56,232 nt of DNA from Candidatus Thalassarchaeaceae archaeon (GTDB taxonomy: Archaea; Thermoplasmatota; Poseidoniia; Poseidoniales; Thalassarchaeaceae), in assembly GCA_030745885.1 (NCBI GenBank), contig JASLNR010000022.1, positions 1 through 56,232 on the forward strand, in the 5' to 3' direction. Positions 53,573 to 56,232 of this stretch are shown here, one piece after another. A program made the translations under genes and the position numbers. Below the pieces are notes generated by a model that did not search any database, was not told the origin of the DNA, and worked only from the letters and a program-made list of their open reading frames with translations. Within the stretch, counting starts at the first letter, position 1, and each line of letters begins with the position of its first letter.

Positions 53573-55111
53573 ATGCTGAGACGCAGGTTGAAGTGTGGTG
53601 AGTGGGCGTCCAAAAGCATGAGGCAGGGGGAACGAGGGAGGGTCAGCTTCCTGCTGCCAATGCTCCTGTTGTACACCCTGTACCTCCTTGGAGCGCCTCT
53701 TTTCCTATTGGTGCTAATCGGTGCTTGGTATGTCGCATTGGTTACCTTGGAGTCGATGGGTTCGCTGGATCGCATGGATGCCACAAGGCTGCTCGGAATC
53801 ATCCTTATGCTCAGAACAGGCCGAGGAATGAGGGTTCTTGAGAGGATCTCCAGAAATAGGATGTTCTGGAGAGCCTACGGAGAGATATCGATCTGGCTGT
53901 GCTTCCTCGTGATGACCGGAGTCATCCTACTCCTCTTCTTCAGTGCCATCGAGGCCACCCTGCGACCACCCGAAGAGTATCTTCCTGCCAGTGACCTGCT
54001 ACTGATTCCCGGTGTCACCAGCTTCGTTCCTTTCTGGTGGCCCGCCCTAGCACTGATCGTCGCCTTGGTCATCCACGAGTACAGTCACGGAATCCAAGCG
54101 AGGGCCCATGGAATGAGGCTGAGGAGTTTCGGGCTTCTATTGGTGGGCCCGGTTCCGATTGGGGCTTTCGCAGAGCCCGAGGAGGCAGAGATGGCCAGAG
54201 CTCCCAGACGCGATAGGATGAGGCTTTTCGCTGCTGGCCCTTCAATCAACATATTCGCAACTTACGCGGCACTGATTCTCCTTTCGGCAGTTGCTAACGG
54301 AATGGTTGCAGAGCACGATGGAGTACATGCGAGGGGTATAGTGGAGGGAAGTGCTGCTGAGAGCGCAGGACTGATGCCCTACGAGACAATCACCCACATC
54401 GATGGGTTTGGTTTCAGCGACTACGAAGGCTTCAGCGAGAGGATGGCCACGCTCTCTGCTGAGGACGTTGCCATGTTCACGGTTCTTTCCAGCCCTACAG
54501 AGCAGGGAGCCCGAGAGTCTAGATCTATCGAAATCACCCTAGGTGATCGCTACGAGCACTTGTCCGCGCTGTGTGAAGGGGACGGCGTGTGCATCGAGCG
54601 GAGTGGGGGTGCCGAGCCTGGCGATGCGTTCCTAGGCATCAGCAATGTTCGTTCAGGCACGGCCGGCGTCTATGGTTACTCATACATTGTCAGTGGGGAA
54701 TACTCGTTCGGGGTCACCGCCGTAGTAGCCTTGATCGAGCCACTTATCATGCTACAAACCCCAATCGCTCTAGATGGTCAGACCATGGTGCTGGAGGAAC
54801 GTGCCATGCTTGAATCCGGGGAGGGCCTGATAGCGTCAGCAATTGGCACAGACGGCATGCTGATGCTATTCGACTTCCTGTTCTGGCTGGTTTGGATCAA
54901 CTTCCTGCTCGGCTTCGCCAATCTCATTCCGATGATTCCGTTCGATGGTGGTCATTTAGTCAGGGATGCGACGCATTCGATCCTTGCTCGGATAGGAAGG
55001 AGCATGCATCCAATGCGCATTGAGGCGATTGCCAATCGGATAAGCAGCATGAGCAGCTTCTTCATCCTCTTCGTTCTAGCAATCCCGGTAATCATCCCGA
55101 GAATCCTGTAG
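53573..55111 (+). CDS. site-2 protease family (M50) membrane protease with PDZ domain
   Basis: Site-2 proteases cut proteins inside the membrane and often release regulators or clear signal remnants. The 512-residue protein has about eight membrane helices. The zinc motif H168-E169-YSH172-G lies in one helix and the second metal motif in NLIPMIPFDGGH near residue 457. Between them, residues about 250-340 look like a PDZ domain (VHARGIVEGSAAESAGLMPYETITHIDG, read in parts). The GAFAEPEE stretch after the first motif is usual for the family. Start is an ATG at 53573; ATG 53618 is the alternative. Substrates are unknown; the membrane-anchored regulator at 30 kb is the type of protein that could be cut, but nothing links them directly. 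Confidence 0.88.
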   Translation: MLRRRLKCGEWASKSMRQGERGRVSFLLPMLLLYTLYLLGAPLFLLVLIGAWYVALVTLESMGSLDRMDATRLLGIILMLRTGRGMRVLERISRNRMFWRAYGEISIWLCFLVMTGVILLLFFSAIEATLRPPEEYLPASDLLLIPGVTSFVPFWWPALALIVALVIHEYSHGIQARAHGMRLRSFGLLLVGPVPIGAFAEPEEAEMARAPRRDRMRLFAAGPSINIFATYAALILLSAVANGMVAEHDGVHARGIVEGSAAESAGLMPYETITHIDGFGFSDYEGFSERMATLSAEDVAMFTVLSSPTEQGARESRSIEITLGDRYEHLSALCEGDGVCIERSGGAEPGDAFLGISNVRSGTAGVYGYSYIVSGEYSFGVTAVVALIEPLIMLQTPIALDGQTMVLEERAMLESGEGLIASAIGTDGMLMLFDFLFWLVWINFLLGFANLIPMIPFDGGHLVRDATHSILARIGRSMHPMRIEAIANRISSMSSFFILFVLAIPVIIPRIL

Positions 55112-55807
55112 TCACTCTTCCTCGTCGATCCTTCGAGGTTCGTGGACCTCGCGGAACACTACCTTGCCCACTCCCACATGCTCCCTCAGGGTTGTCACTA
55201 GGGAGAACTTAACGTAGGCCCAGTTCTGATCGTAGGCCATCTCCTCGGGCAGCGTCATGGTCAGATCGTCGCCGTCGAACTCCAGTTCGAAGTCATCCCT
55301 GCCGGTGTTCATCCTCATCAGGGTCTGGACCTTCTCCTCGCGATCCTCGACGAGCTTGACTATCCGGTAGACGTAGCGAAGGGTCACCCCCGCTAGAGGG
55401 TGGTTGTAGTCGATTCGCGCCCTACCTGCGCTTGTGAACTGCAGGATGCCAGTGCGACCCCCAATCTCGACGGGCGCGCCGATTGCCAGGGTGTTGGGGT
55501 CGCGGACGCTCCGAAGCAGCACGTTCTGAGAAATGGTCTCTATTTTATTGGCGTCACGCTCGCCGTAGGCCTGCTCGGGCTCAATCTCAAAATCGTACTC
55601 CTTGTCGGCTTCGGCCTCTGACAGGTGAGCCTCGAAGCCGGGGATGAGCAGGCCGCCGCCCACGACGGTGATCATCGGCGAGTAGGTCCTGCTCTCTTCG
55701 TGGAGGTCGTGCTCCTTGGCAGAATCCTCCCTAGTGGTCTCGATGAGCTTCTCGGTACCCGCATTGAACAGGTCGTAGTCTATGTGAACTATTGAGCCGC
55801 TATCCAA
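55112..55807 (-). CDS. FKBP-type peptidyl-prolyl isomerase, SlyD-like
   Basis: This enzyme speeds cis-trans isomerisation of X-Pro bonds and acts as a folding helper. The 231-residue protein begins with IVHIDYDLFNAGTEKLIETT and has VVGGGLLIPGFEAHLSEAEADKEYDFEIEPEQAYGER (in parts) as the FKBP core. An IF (insert-in-flap) domain follows with ILQFTSAGRARIDYNHPLAGVTLRY, whose NHPLAG is the SlyD-type hallmark. A C-terminal extension of about 75 residues is acidic. There is no signal peptide, so it is cytoplasmic. Its stop abuts the site-2 protease stop without a gap (convergent). The His-rich SlyD tail is absent. Confidence 0.9.
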   Translation of the reverse strand: MDSGSIVHIDYDLFNAGTEKLIETTREDSAKEHDLHEESRTYSPMITVVGGGLLIPGFEAHLSEAEADKEYDFEIEPEQAYGERDANKIETISQNVLLRSVRDPNTLAIGAPVEIGGRTGILQFTSAGRARIDYNHPLAGVTLRYVYRIVKLVEDREEKVQTLMRMNTGRDDFELEFDGDDLTMTLPEEMAYDQNWAYVKFSLVTTLREHVGVGKVVFREVHEPRRIDEEE

Positions 55808-55870
55808 TTGACCACCTCAAGCGGCCTCGCGACCTACTCTCCCTTTTTCATACAAACGGTGCGGTTGCCC

Positions 55871-55978
55871 TCAGGGCCTCTCCCTTCTGGGTCCGACAAT
55901 GGGGACTAGGGGCAGTGCTGCTACTGCCAGAACCGATCCGAATACTGGGACGCCCAGTTCAGGGTCATTCCTCGTCAT
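55871..55978 (-). CDS. single-helix microprotein following ccmF (35 aa)
   Basis: A 35-residue frame starts at an ATG inside the end of the ccmF-like gene (14-base overlap). It encodes MTRNDPELGVPVFG, a hydrophobic stretch SVLAVAALPLVPIV and a basic end GPRRERP. One membrane helix with positive charges after it recalls CcmD, the small helper of the heme exporter in cytochrome c maturation, and also sorting-type C-terminal anchors. The overlap suggests translational coupling. It is too short to be sure it is real, and no family match can be claimed. Confidence 0.4.
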   Translation of the reverse strand: MTRNDPELGVPVFGSVLAVAALPLVPIVGPRRERP

Positions 55979-56232
55979 CGGAGCCCACCGCGCAGCTGGA
56001 GACCAGAGCCAGCAGGCCACCCAGCATGACGAGGACCCACCCCGCCCAGACGAGGTGGCTGCCGGGCAGGTGGTGGACGGTGACGCGGACGCTATCGACA
56101 TCGCCGGTCTGCCCCATAATCATCGAGCTCAGGAGGTCGTTGGACTGGAACACGTCGAGTATCACTATCGTATCGCCGGTCAGTCCGACCATCCTGTCGA
56201 CCTCCGAGCGCGCCGAGACCGAGCCGCTGGGG
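55965..56232 (-). CDS. ccmF: cytochrome c-type biogenesis protein CcmF, C-terminal part (start outside window)
   Basis: CcmF is the membrane heme lyase that attaches heme to apocytochrome c outside the membrane. Only the last 88 residues are in the window; the gene enters from the right edge. The visible part fits the CcmF C terminus: an external VDRMVGLTGDTIVILDVF, then VRVTVHHLPGSHLVWAGWVLVMLGGLL, where the VWAGW...GGLL helix is the family's last membrane segment, and a short acidic tail SDDEE. It is consistent with the heme A genes in implying cytochrome-based respiration. The call depends on about 80 residues, so other members of the cytochrome c assembly family are possible. Confidence 0.68.
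   Translation of the reverse strand, partial: PSGSVSARSEVDRMVGLTGDTIVILDVFQSNDLLSSMIMGQTGDVDSVRVTVHHLPGSHLVWAGWVLVMLGGLLALVSSCAVGSDDEE

Noticed and set aside
1..56232. Mobile element, integrase or defence island
   Set aside because: No transposase, integrase, terminal inverted repeats, restriction-modification or Cas genes were recognised on either strand.

Overview
The window looks like a piece of a marine planktonic euryarchaeon, most plausibly a Poseidoniales (Marine Group II) relative. That placement is an inference. The archaeal assignment itself rests on visible genes: RNA polymerase subunit K, RadA, Hel308 next to the KEOPS subunit Cgi121, Hjc, CDC48, chromosomal protein MC1, a TtuA/CTU1 tRNA thiolase, RqcH/NFACT, PyrB plus PyrI, and an initiator tRNA with an A1-U72 pair and three G-C pairs in the anticodon stem. 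An aerobic, protein-eating lifestyle is suggested by heme O and heme A synthases, a complete sdhCAB set, a cytochrome c maturation protein (CcmF tail), a large secreted subtilase, oligoendopeptidase F and a thiolase. Coding is very dense: no gap reaches 300 bases, several convergent pairs overlap at their stop codons, and many co-directional pairs overlap by ATGA or TGATG. Several genes have an AT-rich TATA-like hexamer about 26-29 bases upstream of the start codon, as expected for leaderless archaeal transcripts.

Layout. 1-4.8 kb: a partial aldo/keto reductase (minus), then a fused NUDT19-like Nudix plus LACTB2-like metallo-beta-lactamase protein, a membrane-spanning retropepsin-like protease with a basic RG-rich tail, and an alpha/beta hydrolase. 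4.8-12.7 kb: RqcH, a convergent GNAT acetyltransferase, thiolase, rpoK, ctaA-ctaB and an isopropylmalate/homocitrate synthase-like enzyme. 12.7-19.6 kb: a BASS-type transporter, a 1309-residue calcium-motif-rich subtilase, an aspartoacylase-family zinc hydrolase and a hotdog thioesterase. 19.6-27.4 kb: hel308-cgi121, pepF, radA, tRNA-iMet and pyrC.

27.4-36.1 kb, all on the minus strand, is the least ordinary part. It holds a beta-propeller lipoprotein, a membrane-anchored winged-helix regulator, a 64-residue acidic/proline protein, tRNA-Gly(CCC), a membrane-anchored helical-repeat protein, a large surface protein and a GHMP sugar kinase. The regulator and the surface protein share a YNGTDPV...LNF motif just outside their N-terminal membrane segments. 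36-43 kb: pyrBI, ttuA, a small membrane protein and a polytopic/DUF58/DUF4350 membrane cluster without a MoxR gene. 43-51 kb: a PRC-barrel protein overlapping CDC48, an aldehyde dehydrogenase, a 35-residue zinc-ribbon microprotein and sdhCAB. 51-56 kb: MC1, a stand-alone Lrp/AsnC ligand-binding domain, a macrodomain protein, Hjc, a 59-residue coiled-coil protein, a site-2 protease with PDZ, an FKBP, a single-helix microprotein and the end of ccmF.

The strongest candidates for something undescribed are the retropepsin/DUF3592-like/RG-tail membrane protein, the membrane regulator plus beta-propeller lipoprotein unit with its small leader protein, the CDC48-PRC-DUF4350-DUF58 arrangement, and three microproteins at gene junctions. 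No CRISPR array, insertion sequence, integrase, rRNA or phage gene was seen.
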